A stretch of DNA of 13,784 nt, from positions 1 through 13,784 of the forward strand of contig JACZSI010000033.1 of the NCBI GenBank assembly GCA_022574265.1, given 5' to 3'. This document shows, piece after piece, positions 5,483-12,024 of the stretch. Source of the stretch: Chloroflexota bacterium. Its GTDB lineage: Bacteria > Chloroflexota > Dehalococcoidia > Lucifugimonadales > Australimonadaceae. Within the stretch, counting starts at the first letter, position 1. Each line of letters opens with the position of its first letter. The translations under genes were made by a program, and so were the position numbers. The notes beneath the pieces were generated by a model, which was not told where the DNA came from, ran no database searches, and saw only the letters and a program-made list of their open reading frames with translations.

Positions 5483-5893
5483 ATGAGCAAGGTTGAGCCG
5501 GCGCTGCGCTGGGCACTCCCTCTTCTGACGTTGGCGTGGGCGGCGGTCCTCTTCTGGCTCATGACGTCCACCCGCGGCGGAGAAGCAGCCGTCGGAGCGT
5601 CACCCAGCGCCCTCGCTCGGCTCGTGGCGCCGGCGGCGCACCTCGGCGGTTACGGCGCGCTGGCCGGGCTCGCGCTCCTATCGAGCTGGACGTGGCCGCG
5701 GCTGCCCATGCCGCTCGCGGCCTCCTTCCTGACCGCGGCCCTCTACGGCGCCGCGCTCGAGCTCTACCAGACCACGCTCCCGACCCGCACCGGGACGTGG
5801 GGCGACGTGGCGCTCAACGCCGCGGGCGCCGCGGCCGCGCTCGCCGTCCTCACCGCGCTGCGCCGGTGGAGCCGCTCAAGAGCGCAACGCTGA
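5483..5893 (+). CDS. VanZ-like family membrane protein
   Basis: A 136-residue membrane protein with about four hydrophobic segments (roughly 11-28, 54-70, 77-95 and 108-126) and a basic C-terminus (RRWSRSRAQR). It carries the VanZ-like signature: His53 and Tyr57 in HLGGYGALAGLALL, then LYGAALELYQ (87-96), P100 and R102, and WGDVALNAAGA (106-116) with Trp, Asp, Asn and Gly in the expected places. VanZ confers low-level teicoplanin resistance in enterococci, but the family is broad and mostly uncharacterised; there are no van genes here, so resistance should not be inferred. The ATG at 5483 is chosen; a TTG at 5477 would add two residues and is better spaced from AGGCGG at 5465-5470. It leads a co-directional set with the protease and aroE. 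Confidence 0.8.
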   Translation: MSKVEPALRWALPLLTLAWAAVLFWLMTSTRGGEAAVGASPSALARLVAPAAHLGGYGALAGLALLSSWTWPRLPMPLAASFLTAALYGAALELYQTTLPTRTGTWGDVALNAAGAAAALAVLTALRRWSRSRAQR

Positions 5894-5932
5894 TACACTC
5901 CATCACGCGGTTGTCGAACGCAGGGGGTGAGC

Positions 5933-6286
5933 TTGGGCATCACATACGTCGATGGCACAGTACGCGGCTCCACCGGACGCGAAGAGCACGTGCGTTTCCT
6001 CGTGGATAGCGGCGCAACGTACACGCTGCTCCCCCACGCGGTCTGGCAGGCGCTCGAGCTGACGCCCCAGCGCAAGGTCGCGTTCACGCTCGCCGACGGC
6101 ACGGTCGTCGAGCGCGATGTGTCGGAGTGCCACCTCACGCTGCCCCAGGGCGCGGCGCACTCACCCGTGATCCTGGGCGAGCCGCAGGACGAGCCGCTGC
6201 TCGGCGTCGTGACGCTCGAGATCCTCGGGCTGGTGTTCAACCCCTTCACGCGCACGCTGCACCCGATGCGGATGCTCCTCGCCTGA
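5933..6286 (+). CDS. Clan AA retropepsin-like aspartic protease
   Basis: This 117-residue protein is the size of a single retropepsin-like lobe, so it would work as a homodimer. The catalytic motif is FLVDSGATYTLLP (22-34) with Asp25 in D-S-G-A, and the C-terminal hydrophobic-Gly segment is LLGVVTLEILGLVFNP (89-104). A flap-like hairpin is expected around FTLADGTVVER (51-61). Prokaryotic members of this family are common but poorly studied; substrates are unknown. The start is taken as TTG at 5933 because GGGGG lies five bases upstream; a GTG at 5927 would add two residues but has the purine-rich stretch directly against it. There is no signal peptide. It lies 39 bases after the VanZ-like gene and 31 before aroE, so an operon is likely. 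Confidence 0.82.
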   Translation: MGITYVDGTVRGSTGREEHVRFLVDSGATYTLLPHAVWQALELTPQRKVAFTLADGTVVERDVSECHLTLPQGAAHSPVILGEPQDEPLLGVVTLEILGLVFNPFTRTLHPMRMLLA

Positions 6287-6317
6287 TCCGCCGTCCCCGC
6301 TTCGCGTGGGCCACACC

Positions 6318-7424
6318 ATGACCACCCTCAGCGACATCGAAGCGCTCATCGGCAACCGCCTGCCCGCAGAAGCGAAGGCGGCACGGCTGCTCTCCGCCTC
6401 CATCGGCGAGTCGCCGTCAACGTACTCGCGCAGCCCCGCCATGTGGAACGCCGCGTTCGCAGCCGTCGGCCTCGACGCCCACCACGTGCCCCTCGACGTC
6501 GACGCCGAGCACCTCGCCGGTCTCGTCGCCGCGCTGCGGGCCTACCCCGGCTTCATGGGCTCGAACGTCACCGTGCCCCACAAGCTGGCCATCATGCCAC
6601 TGCTGGACGAGGTCGACCCGCTCGCGGCCCAGATCGGCGCGGTCAACACCTTCGCCCTCGGCGCCGACGGGCGGCTCACCGGCTACAACACCGACGCCGA
6701 CGGGCTGATCGCCTCGATGCTGCGGACGCTGCCAGGCCAGCCCGCGCCCTTCCTCGATACGCTCTCTGGCATGCGGACGCTGCTCATCGGCGCCGGCGGC
6801 GCGGCCCGCGCGTCGGCCTTTGCGCTGGCGGGCCACATCGACGGCGCGACGCTCACGATCACCAACCGCACGCTCGCGCGGGCCGAGGAGCTCGCGGCCG
6901 AGGTCGCGAGGACGGGCGCCGCGGTCGGCGCCGTCGCCCAGCAGGACGCGCTCGCGCTGCTGCCCGGCATCGACCTCGTCGTCAACGCCTCGACCGTCGG
7001 CCAGTCGGGCGTCCGCCACCTGGGCGGGGGCATGGCCACGTCGCTCGAGCCCTTCTCCTCGCTCGTCCCCGCGGACCCGCCGGTGCTGCCCGACGACGCG
7101 CCAGACGACGCCGCGTTCCTTGCGCGGTGGGACACAGCCGCGCGCGACACCATCGAGGCGAGCCAGGCAGCCGCCGAGGCCGCGCTCGCGGCCTGCCCCC
7201 CCTCCACCGCGTTCGTCGACGCCGTGTACTCGCCGGACGAGACGGTGCTGCTGCGCCAAGCGCGTCTGCGGGGCCACCGCACCCTCAACGGCAAGGGCAT
7301 GCTCATCATGCAAGCGGCCGCCGGCTTCGTGCAGCGCATGGCGCGCCGCCACCTCGAAGCCGCCGGCCAAGACCCAGACGCGCTGCACGACCGCGTGGTG
7401 GCCGCCATGGAGGCCGCTTTCTAG
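6318..7424 (+). CDS. aroE: Shikimate dehydrogenase with an insertion in the NADP domain
   Basis: AroE reduces 3-dehydroshikimate to shikimate with NADPH in aromatic amino-acid synthesis. Of 368 residues, the substrate domain has SPSTYSRSPAMWNAAF (32-47), SNVTVPHK with catalytic Lys89, GAVNT (107-111) and GYNTDADG with Asp126; the Lys-Asp spacing of 37 equals that of the E. coli enzyme (Lys65, Asp102). The nucleotide domain has LIGAGGAARA (156-165), NRT (183-185) and NAST (223-226), and the C-terminus has LNGKGMLIMQAAAGF (323-337). Typical AroE is about 270-290 residues. The excess is mainly about 50 extra residues between NAST and DAVY (301-304), Ala/Asp/Pro-rich, plus N-terminal and linker additions. 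All catalytic residues remain, so activity is expected, though a divergent paralogue is possible. The ATG at 6318 is preferred over GTG at 6306; the ribosome site is weak. Confidence 0.9.
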   Translation: MTTLSDIEALIGNRLPAEAKAARLLSASIGESPSTYSRSPAMWNAAFAAVGLDAHHVPLDVDAEHLAGLVAALRAYPGFMGSNVTVPHKLAIMPLLDEVDPLAAQIGAVNTFALGADGRLTGYNTDADGLIASMLRTLPGQPAPFLDTLSGMRTLLIGAGGAARASAFALAGHIDGATLTITNRTLARAEELAAEVARTGAAVGAVAQQDALALLPGIDLVVNASTVGQSGVRHLGGGMATSLEPFSSLVPADPPVLPDDAPDDAAFLARWDTAARDTIEASQAAAEAALAACPPSTAFVDAVYSPDETVLLRQARLRGHRTLNGKGMLIMQAAAGFVQRMARRHLEAAGQDPDALHDRVVAAMEAAF

Positions 7425-7466
7425 AAGCAGTTCCCAAAGCTACGATTCGTGCACCGGACAGGGAGT

Positions 7467-7489
7467 GCAGAGGGGCTTCGCCCCTCTGC
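7467..7489 (+). terminator. 10-bp perfect hairpin downstream of aroE
   Basis: GCAGAGGGGC and GCCCCTCTGC form a perfect 10-bp stem with a TTC loop. No T-tract follows, so it may be a repeat hairpin that also stops or stabilises the aroE transcript. Confidence 0.45.
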
Positions 7490-7496
7490 CAGGGGC

Positions 7497-7513
7497 ACGG
7501 GGGTGTCCCCCGT
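7497..7513 (+). terminator. GC-rich hairpin with short T-run, candidate aroE terminator
   Basis: ACGGGGG and CCCCCGT form a 7-bp stem with a TGT loop, followed directly by TTCTAG. The T-run is short, so intrinsic termination is plausible but not strong. Confidence 0.4.
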
Positions 7514-7527
7514 TTCTAGCTTGAATC

Positions 7528-7551
7528 CCCCCTTCCTGGCCAGGAAGGGGG
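7528..7551. repeat. Perfect 24-bp palindrome without a loop
   Basis: CCCCCTTCCTGG at 7528-7539 is followed directly by its exact reverse complement at 7540-7551. With no spacer this is a poor RNA hairpin but could be a symmetric protein-binding site or a cruciform. It lies within the insert flanked by the aroE 3'-end duplication. Confidence 0.75.
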
Positions 7552-7652
7552 CGAGGGGGATGGTCGAAAGGGCAGCGGAGCAAGTGCGCCGCCCATAGCG
7601 AGACGGGGGGCCGAGGCAGGCCAGCTGAAAGGGAGCCACCCCCTCACCCTAG

Positions 7653-7675
7653 CCCTCTCCCTCAAGGGGAGAGGG
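7653..7675. repeat. Dispersed CCCTCTCCC/GGGAGAGGG hairpin
   Basis: CCCTCTCCC (7653-7661) and GGGAGAGGG (7667-7675) form a 9-bp stem with a five-base loop, preceded by CCCTCACCCTAG. From general knowledge, this type of sequence is a common dispersed intergenic repeat in many bacterial genomes. Confidence 0.6.
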
Positions 7676-7716
7676 GGTCTCAGAGACGCTTTCTAGAAGT
7701 CGCAACGGGCGACCGC

Positions 7717-7722
7717 TACAAT
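7717..7722 (+). promoter_or_regulatory. Candidate -10 element for the amidohydrolase gene
   Basis: TACAAT is a 5/6 match to the -10 consensus and lies 26 bases before the ATG at 7749. The hexamer 17 bases upstream (TAGAAG) is a poor -35 and falls in the second copy of the aroE 3'-end repeat, so the repeat contributes to this promoter region. Confidence 0.4.
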
Positions 7723-7748
7723 GTCGGCCGCACCCAGGAGGAGACGCC

Positions 7749-8918
7749 ATGGTGGACGTGAAAAAGCGGCCCGCGGCCAAGGCCAAGCGCATCGACGGCG
7801 ACAGCCACTTCTTCCCGCCCGTCGACTTCACCGGCGTGGCCGGCGAGCTCGGGGTCTCGGAGCAGGCGCTGGACATGCTCCTGCGCGACTCGACGATGTT
7901 CTCCGACCGCGAGGCACGCCGCGGCGGCTTCAAGGCATCGGCGGCCGGCAAGACAGCCGGCGCCGTCAACCCCACCGCGGCGACGACCCAGCAGCAGCGG
8001 GGGCCGATCGGCCACGGCATCGCCTCCCAGCGCGTGAAGCTGCTGCCGGAGACGGGCTTCGACATGCAGGTGCTGATCGCGGACGGCATCTTCGCCAACC
8101 CCTTCGGCTCGCCCATCGAGCGCACCCAGGACCCGGGGCTGCGCCTCGCGCTATCGATGTCCTACAACAACGCGACGGCCAAGGCGCAGGCCGAGTACCC
8201 CGACCAGCTCATCGGGACCGGCATCGTGCCCTTCGGCGGCGACACCGTCGAGGCGTGCGCGCGCGAAGCCCGCCGCGCCGTTGGGGAGCTTGGCCTCAAG
8301 GCCATCACCATCAGCGGCAACTGGCGCGGCGAGAACTGGGACTCCGTCGAGCTCTACCCCTTCTGGGAGGCCATGAACGACCTCGGCGTGCCGCTCTACG
8401 TGCACGGCAACCCGTTCCAGTGCCAGGTGAACGACCACATCCCCACGACGTTCACGCTCGGGTGGGAGCGGATGCGGCGGATGCACGTCTCGAACTACCT
8501 CGGCTTCGCATTCGAGTACATGATGGCCATGGCGAGCCTCACCCTCGGCGGCGTGCTCAAGGAGTTCCCGAACCTGCGCTTCGCCTTCTTCGAGGCGGGC
8601 GGCTCCTGGCTGCCGTGGATCATGTACACGCTGGACCGCGTCTACGCCGTGGAGCCGCAGTGCGCCCGGTGCGAGATCGAGCCGAGCCAGCACATCCTTG
8701 AGTCGTGCGTCGTCGCCGTCGAGCCGGACGAGCAGGCGATCGTCGGCGCCATCTCGACCATCGGCAGCAAGAACTTCATCGTCGGCAGCGACTATCCGCA
8801 CCCACCGTCCACGTACCCCAACACCGCGGCGGGCATCGAGGAGATGGAGGGGCTGTCGGCGGAGGCCAAGGACGACATCCTCGGCCGCAACCTGGTGTCG
8901 TTCTTCAACCTGGCGTAA
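7749..8918 (+). CDS. Amidohydrolase superfamily protein (COG2159/ACMSD-like)
   Basis: A 389-residue metal-dependent TIM-barrel enzyme of the amidohydrolase-2 group, which includes ACMSD and the gamma-resorcylate-type non-oxidative decarboxylases. The start has AGGAGGA six bases upstream. Metal-site candidates are the first-strand IDGDSHFF (Asp18 and His20; the usual second His is Phe22), VPLYVHGNPF with His219, and GSDYPHPPS with Asp348. The segment FAFFEAGGSWLPWIMYTLDR (278-297) is highly characteristic of a large environmental subgroup. An insert-like region rich in Gly/Ala/Gln (58-85) follows the first helix. The reaction could be hydrolysis, hydration or decarboxylation; the substrate is not determinable here. 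It stands alone on + and converges on the acyl-CoA dehydrogenase. Confidence 0.85.
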   Translation: MVDVKKRPAAKAKRIDGDSHFFPPVDFTGVAGELGVSEQALDMLLRDSTMFSDREARRGGFKASAAGKTAGAVNPTAATTQQQRGPIGHGIASQRVKLLPETGFDMQVLIADGIFANPFGSPIERTQDPGLRLALSMSYNNATAKAQAEYPDQLIGTGIVPFGGDTVEACAREARRAVGELGLKAITISGNWRGENWDSVELYPFWEAMNDLGVPLYVHGNPFQCQVNDHIPTTFTLGWERMRRMHVSNYLGFAFEYMMAMASLTLGGVLKEFPNLRFAFFEAGGSWLPWIMYTLDRVYAVEPQCARCEIEPSQHILESCVVAVEPDEQAIVGAISTIGSKNFIVGSDYPHPPSTYPNTAAGIEEMEGLSAEAKDDILGRNLVSFFNLA

Positions 8919-8933
8919 GGCGCCCACCGGGGT

Positions 8934-9096
8934 CTGTCACCCTGAGCGAAGCGAAGGGTCTCGTCCCCTCAGCCCCTCAGCCCCTCGGTGCTCATCCAGC
9001 GCCCGCTACGAGATGCTTCGCTTCGCTCAGCATGACAGGTCCGCTCGGGCTGTCACCCTGAGCGAAGCGAAGGGTCTCGTCCCCTCAGCCCCTCAG
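8934..9096. repeat. 47-bp direct repeat with an inverted related hairpin between copies
   Basis: Bases 8934-8980 and 9050-9096 are identical over 47 bp. Each contains a hairpin with stem ACCCT/AGGGT (8939-8943 with 8955-8959; 9055-9059 with 9071-9075). Between them, at 9009-9038, is an inverted relative whose stem is ATGCT/AGCAT (9013-9017 with 9029-9033). Copies contain CCCCTCAG tandem units. The second copy overlaps the stop codon of the acyl-CoA dehydrogenase. The region separates two convergent genes and may stop transcription from both sides. It belongs to the same family as 676-786. Confidence 0.85.
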
Positions 9097-10253
9097 TACG
9101 ACCTCGGCATCCCCAGCACGTGCTGCCCCAGGTACGCGAGCACCAGGTTGTTGTTGACCGGCGCCGTGATGAGCAGCCGCGTCTCGCGGAACTTGCGCTC
9201 CACGTCGTATTCGGTCGCGAAGCCGTACCCGCCGTGCGTGTTCATGCAGACGTTCGCGGCCTCCCACGACGCCTCCGACGCCAGCAGCTTGGCCATGTTG
9301 GCCTCCGCGCCGCAGCTCTCGCCCCGGTCGTATCGCGCCGCGGCGTCGTAGCGCACCAGGTCGGCCGCCCGCGTGTGCGCGTACGCCTGGGCGATGGGGA
9401 ACTGCACGCCCTGGTTCGCGCCGATCGGCCGGCCGAACACCACCCGCTGGTTCGCATAGCTCGTCGCGCGCTCGATGAACCAGTCGGCGTCGCCCACCGC
9501 CTCGGCGGCGATGAGGATCCGCTCCGCGTTCCACGAGTCGATGATGTAGCGGAAGCCCATGCCCTCCTCGCCGATCAGGTTCTCGGCGGGCACCTCCAGG
9601 TCGTCGAAGAAAAGCGTGTTCGTATGGTGGTTGAACATGACCTCGATGGGCTCGACCCGCAGCCGCTCGCCCGCGTCGCGCAGGTCCACGATGAAGGCGG
9701 AGAGCCCGCGCGTCTTGTCGTCGAGCTCGTCGTACGGCGTGGTCCGCGCGAGCAGCACCATGAGGTCCGACTGCTTCACGCGCGAGATGAAGACCTTCTG
9801 GCCGTTCACGACGTAACGGTCGCCCTTGCGCACCGCGGTCGTCTGGATGCGCGTCGTCTCCGAGCCGGCGTCGGGCTCGGTCACGGCGAAGGCCTGGAGC
9901 CGCAGCTTGCCCGCCGCGATGTCCGGCAGGTAGCGACGCTTCTGCTCCTCGCTCGCGTGCCGCAGAAGGATCCCCATGATGTACATCTGCGCGTGAGCGG
10001 CGAGCGCGAGGCCGCCCGAGCGGTTGATCTCTTCGAGGATGACGCTGGCCTCGGTCAGCGACATGCCGCCGCCGCCGTACTCCTGCGGGATGAGCGCCGC
10101 GAGCCAGCCGAGCTCGGTCATCTCCCGCACGAACGCATCGGGGTAGGCGCCCTCCTTGTCCAGCCCCCGCCAGTACTCCGAGCCGTACTTCGCGCAGACC
10201 TCGCGGACCGCCGTGCGGACCGCGCTCAGGTCCTGCTCGCTCGGAGCGCTCAC
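9093..10253 (-). CDS. Acyl-CoA dehydrogenase, catalytic base probably on helix G
   Basis: A 386-residue FAD enzyme of the acyl-CoA dehydrogenase family, which introduces a 2,3-double bond into an acyl-CoA thioester and passes electrons to an electron-transfer flavoprotein. Signatures are LAALIPQEYGGGG (51-63), FAVTEPDAGSE (122-132), YVVNGQKVFIS (147-157), NQRVVFGRPI (268-277) and the C-terminal MNTHGGYGFATEYDVERKFR (337-356). The usual catalytic Glu in the C-terminal IYEGT motif is absent; the equivalent stretch reads ITAPVNNN (362-369). Glu244 in NAERILIAAEAVG sits where isovaleryl-CoA and long-chain dehydrogenases carry their catalytic Glu, so it is the likely base. The start is GTG at 10253, overlapping the epimerase stop by four bases (GTGA); upstream residues in the open frame belong to the shadow of the epimerase gene. 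Substrate is unknown. Confidence 0.9.
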   Translation of the reverse strand: MSAPSEQDLSAVRTAVREVCAKYGSEYWRGLDKEGAYPDAFVREMTELGWLAALIPQEYGGGGMSLTEASVILEEINRSGGLALAAHAQMYIMGILLRHASEEQKRRYLPDIAAGKLRLQAFAVTEPDAGSETTRIQTTAVRKGDRYVVNGQKVFISRVKQSDLMVLLARTTPYDELDDKTRGLSAFIVDLRDAGERLRVEPIEVMFNHHTNTLFFDDLEVPAENLIGEEGMGFRYIIDSWNAERILIAAEAVGDADWFIERATSYANQRVVFGRPIGANQGVQFPIAQAYAHTRAADLVRYDAAARYDRGESCGAEANMAKLLASEASWEAANVCMNTHGGYGFATEYDVERKFRETRLLITAPVNNNLVLAYLGQHVLGMPRSY

Positions 10254-11167
10254 CGAAACGACTCCACGGTCGCGGCGATCCCGGCCTCCAGGCCGACCGC
10301 GGCCGTCCATCCGAGGCCCTCGCGGGCCTTGCGCACGTCGAGGTAGATCTTGCCGACGTCGCCCTTGCGAGCCGCTCGGTGCCGAGCCGAGCGCGCGTAC
10401 CCCGTGGCGGCCGCGAGCGCGCCGAAGACGGCGTTGACGCTCGTCCCCTCGCCGACGCCGATGTTGAACACGTCGTCGCCCGGCTGCGCCAGCGCCTTCA
10501 CGTTGGCCTCCACCACGTCGCTGACGTAGACGAAGTCTCGCTCCTGCGCGCCGTCGCCGTAGATCACGACGTCCCGCCCGTCGAGCATGCGCCGCGCGAA
10601 GATCGCCACGACGCCGGCCTCGCCGTGCGGGTCCTGGCGCGGGCCGTAGACGTTCCCGTAGCGCAGCAGCGTATAGCCGAAGCCGCCGAGGCCCGCGATG
10701 GCGTGCACGTAGCCCTCGACGGCGTTCTTCGCCGCGCCGTAGGGCGACAGCGGCCGGACCGGGTGCGCCTCGTCGCACGGGAGGTAGGCCGGCTCGCCGT
10801 AGAGCGCGCCGCCCGTCGAGCTGAAGACGAAGCGCTCGATGCCGACCCGCCGCGCCGCCTCGAGCACGTTGATCGAGCCCATCACGTTCGTGCGGGCGTC
10901 CTTCGCCGGGTTCCGGACCGAGCCGGAGACGCTGGCCGCGGCCGCCAGGTGGAAGACGACGTCCGGCCGCTCGGCCTTGAACAGCTCCGCCAGCCGGGGC
11001 GAGCGGACGTCGAGCTCGCGGAAGTCGGCCTCGCCGTGGACGGCCTCGCGGCGGCCCGTGACGAGGCTGTCGACGACCACGACGCGGAAGCCGTCGCCCA
11101 CCAGCCGGTCGACGACGTGCGACCCGATGAACCCGGCGCCGCCGGTCACGAGGGCGGTCTGTGCCAT
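10250..11167 (-). CDS. NAD-dependent epimerase/dehydratase, UDP-glucose 4-epimerase-like
   Basis: A 305-residue extended short-chain dehydrogenase/reductase. The Rossmann motif is GGAGFIGSH (9-17), Asp33 ends the second strand as expected for NAD, the catalytic triad is Ser117 or Thr118 in SSTGG with Tyr143 and Lys147 (YGAAK), and sugar-nucleotide-epimerase features include LLRYGNVYGPRQDP (167-180) and YGDGAQERDFVYVSDVVEA (203-221). Such enzymes epimerise or dehydrate nucleotide sugars for surface polysaccharides, using NAD in the cytoplasm. GGAGG lies nine bases before the ATG. It is first in an operon with the acyl-CoA dehydrogenase, with a four-base overlap. That partner is odd for a sugar epimerase, so the true substrate may be different. 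It is divergent from the class II aldolase gene. Confidence 0.88.
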   Translation of the reverse strand: MAQTALVTGGAGFIGSHVVDRLVGDGFRVVVVDSLVTGRREAVHGEADFRELDVRSPRLAELFKAERPDVVFHLAAAASVSGSVRNPAKDARTNVMGSINVLEAARRVGIERFVFSSTGGALYGEPAYLPCDEAHPVRPLSPYGAAKNAVEGYVHAIAGLGGFGYTLLRYGNVYGPRQDPHGEAGVVAIFARRMLDGRDVVIYGDGAQERDFVYVSDVVEANVKALAQPGDDVFNIGVGEGTSVNAVFGALAAATGYARSARHRAARKGDVGKIYLDVRKAREGLGWTAAVGLEAGIAATVESFR

Positions 11168-11195
11168 GCCCTGAACCTCCGCTAGCGTAGGTAGT

Positions 11196-11201
11196 ATGCT
11201 C
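11196..11201 (+). promoter_or_regulatory. Candidate -10 element for the class II aldolase gene
   Basis: TATGCT lies 44 bases before the ATG at 11246 in the 78-bp divergent region. The -35 at 17-base spacing (TGAACC) is weak. The same short region must also carry the epimerase promoter, for which only a poor CATACT hexamer is visible on the minus strand. Confidence 0.35.
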
Positions 11202-11245
11202 CGTCGCGCGCCGCCCGCCCATCCCCAAACCAGGAGGAGACTCCC

Positions 11246-11977
11246 ATGTCAGAGATCGACGACCTCAAGGAGCGCGTGGCCCTCGGATGCCGCGTCCTCG
11301 CCAAGCTCTCGCTGACCCGCGAGCCCGCCGGACACGTCAGCGCGCGGATCCCCGGCACGGACCACATCCTCATCCGCGGGCGTGGCGCGACGGAGTCGGG
11401 CGTCCGCTACACGAAGGCGGAGGACGTGATCGAGGTCGACCTCGACGGCAAGAAGGTCGGCGACGCGGAGCAGAACCCGCCGCGCGAGGTCTTCATCCAC
11501 ACCTGGATGTTCAAGACCCAGCCGGAGGTCCAAAGCGTCATCCACATCCACCCGCCCACCGTCGTGCTCTTCACCATCGTCGGCAAGCCGCTGCTGCCGC
11601 TCTATGGCGCCTACGACCCCTCGAGCCTGGCGCTCCACCGGCGCGGCATCCCACTGTTCGACCGCTCAATCCTCATCAACAACGACGCGCTCGGCAAGGA
11701 GCTCGCGGAGGCGATGGGCGACAAGGAGGTGATCCTCATGCGCGGCCACGGCATCACCACCACCGGCACGAGCGTGGAGGCGGCCAGCCTGAACGCGATC
11801 CGCATCAACGAGCTCGCCGAGATGAACTACCGCGCGGCTTTGTTGGGCACGCCCCGGCCCATCTCCGACGAGGACTACGCGGCGTTCGAGACCCAGGGCG
11901 CCGGCTCCCAGGGCCCGCCGCGCGACGCCAGCCGCGACGCCACCTGGCTCACGTACAAGGAGATGGTGGGCGAGTAG
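11246..11977 (+). CDS. Class II aldolase/adducin-family protein
   Basis: A 243-residue zinc enzyme of the fuculose-phosphate aldolase/RhaD/adducin-head fold. Predicted active-site residues are Glu81 in PREVFIHTWMF, the zinc ligands His100 and His102 in VIHIHPPTVVLF, and His168 in LMRGHG; the Glu-to-His spacing of 19 is that of E. coli FucA (Glu73, His92, His94). GHVSARIPG (29-37) is the usual N-terminal substrate loop. The ATG has AGGAGGA eight bases upstream. Besides sugar-phosphate aldolases, the family contains decarboxylases of aromatic catabolism such as the 3,4-dihydroxyphthalate decarboxylase group. The neighbours (amidohydrolases, an alpha/beta hydrolase) favour a role with carboxylic or aromatic substrates, but this is inference. 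It converges on the LigJ-like gene with 47 bases between stops. Confidence 0.88.
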   Translation: MSEIDDLKERVALGCRVLAKLSLTREPAGHVSARIPGTDHILIRGRGATESGVRYTKAEDVIEVDLDGKKVGDAEQNPPREVFIHTWMFKTQPEVQSVIHIHPPTVVLFTIVGKPLLPLYGAYDPSSLALHRRGIPLFDRSILINNDALGKELAEAMGDKEVILMRGHGITTTGTSVEAASLNAIRINELAEMNYRAALLGTPRPISDEDYAAFETQGAGSQGPPRDASRDATWLTYKEMVGE

Positions 11978-12002
11978 GCCGCGCCCCGGCTGGTGATGTT
12001 GA

Positions 12003-12018
12003 GGCTTGAGCGCAAGCC
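12003..12018. terminator. Small hairpin between convergent genes
   Basis: GGCTTG (12003-12008) and CAAGCC (12013-12018) form a 6-bp stem with an AGCG loop, midway in the 47-bp gap between convergent stop codons. It could act on both strands but lacks T-tracts. Confidence 0.35.
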
Positions 12019-12024
12019 CCCCGC

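Larger units (their letters stand above)
7415..7699. repeat. 13-bp direct repeat of the aroE 3' end flanking a hairpin-rich insert
   Basis: CGCTTTCTAGAAG, spanning the aroE stop codon, occurs at 7415-7427 and exactly again at 7687-7699. The 259 bases between them (7428-7686) hold four strong dyads and no credible gene. This accounts for most of the 324-base gap between aroE and the next gene. The insert lacks obvious terminal inverted repeats and any transposase. It repeats the pattern at the ligD-pol 3' end (660-802). Confidence 0.7.

Noticed and set aside
5483..5893. Glycopeptide resistance gene vanZ
   Set aside because: Only the broad VanZ-like family signature is present and no van cluster genes are nearby.
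7528..7551. Intrinsic terminator at the 24-bp palindrome
   Set aside because: It has no loop bases and no T-tract follows, so it is listed as a palindromic repeat instead.
8934..9096. CRISPR array
   Set aside because: There are only two direct copies, the intervening sequence is an inverted relative of the repeat, and there are no cas genes.
10254..11228. Upstream extension of the acyl-CoA dehydrogenase frame giving a 711-residue fusion
   Set aside because: The extra part is the Arg/Gly-rich shadow of the epimerase gene in another frame; the dehydrogenase begins normally at the GTG at 10253.
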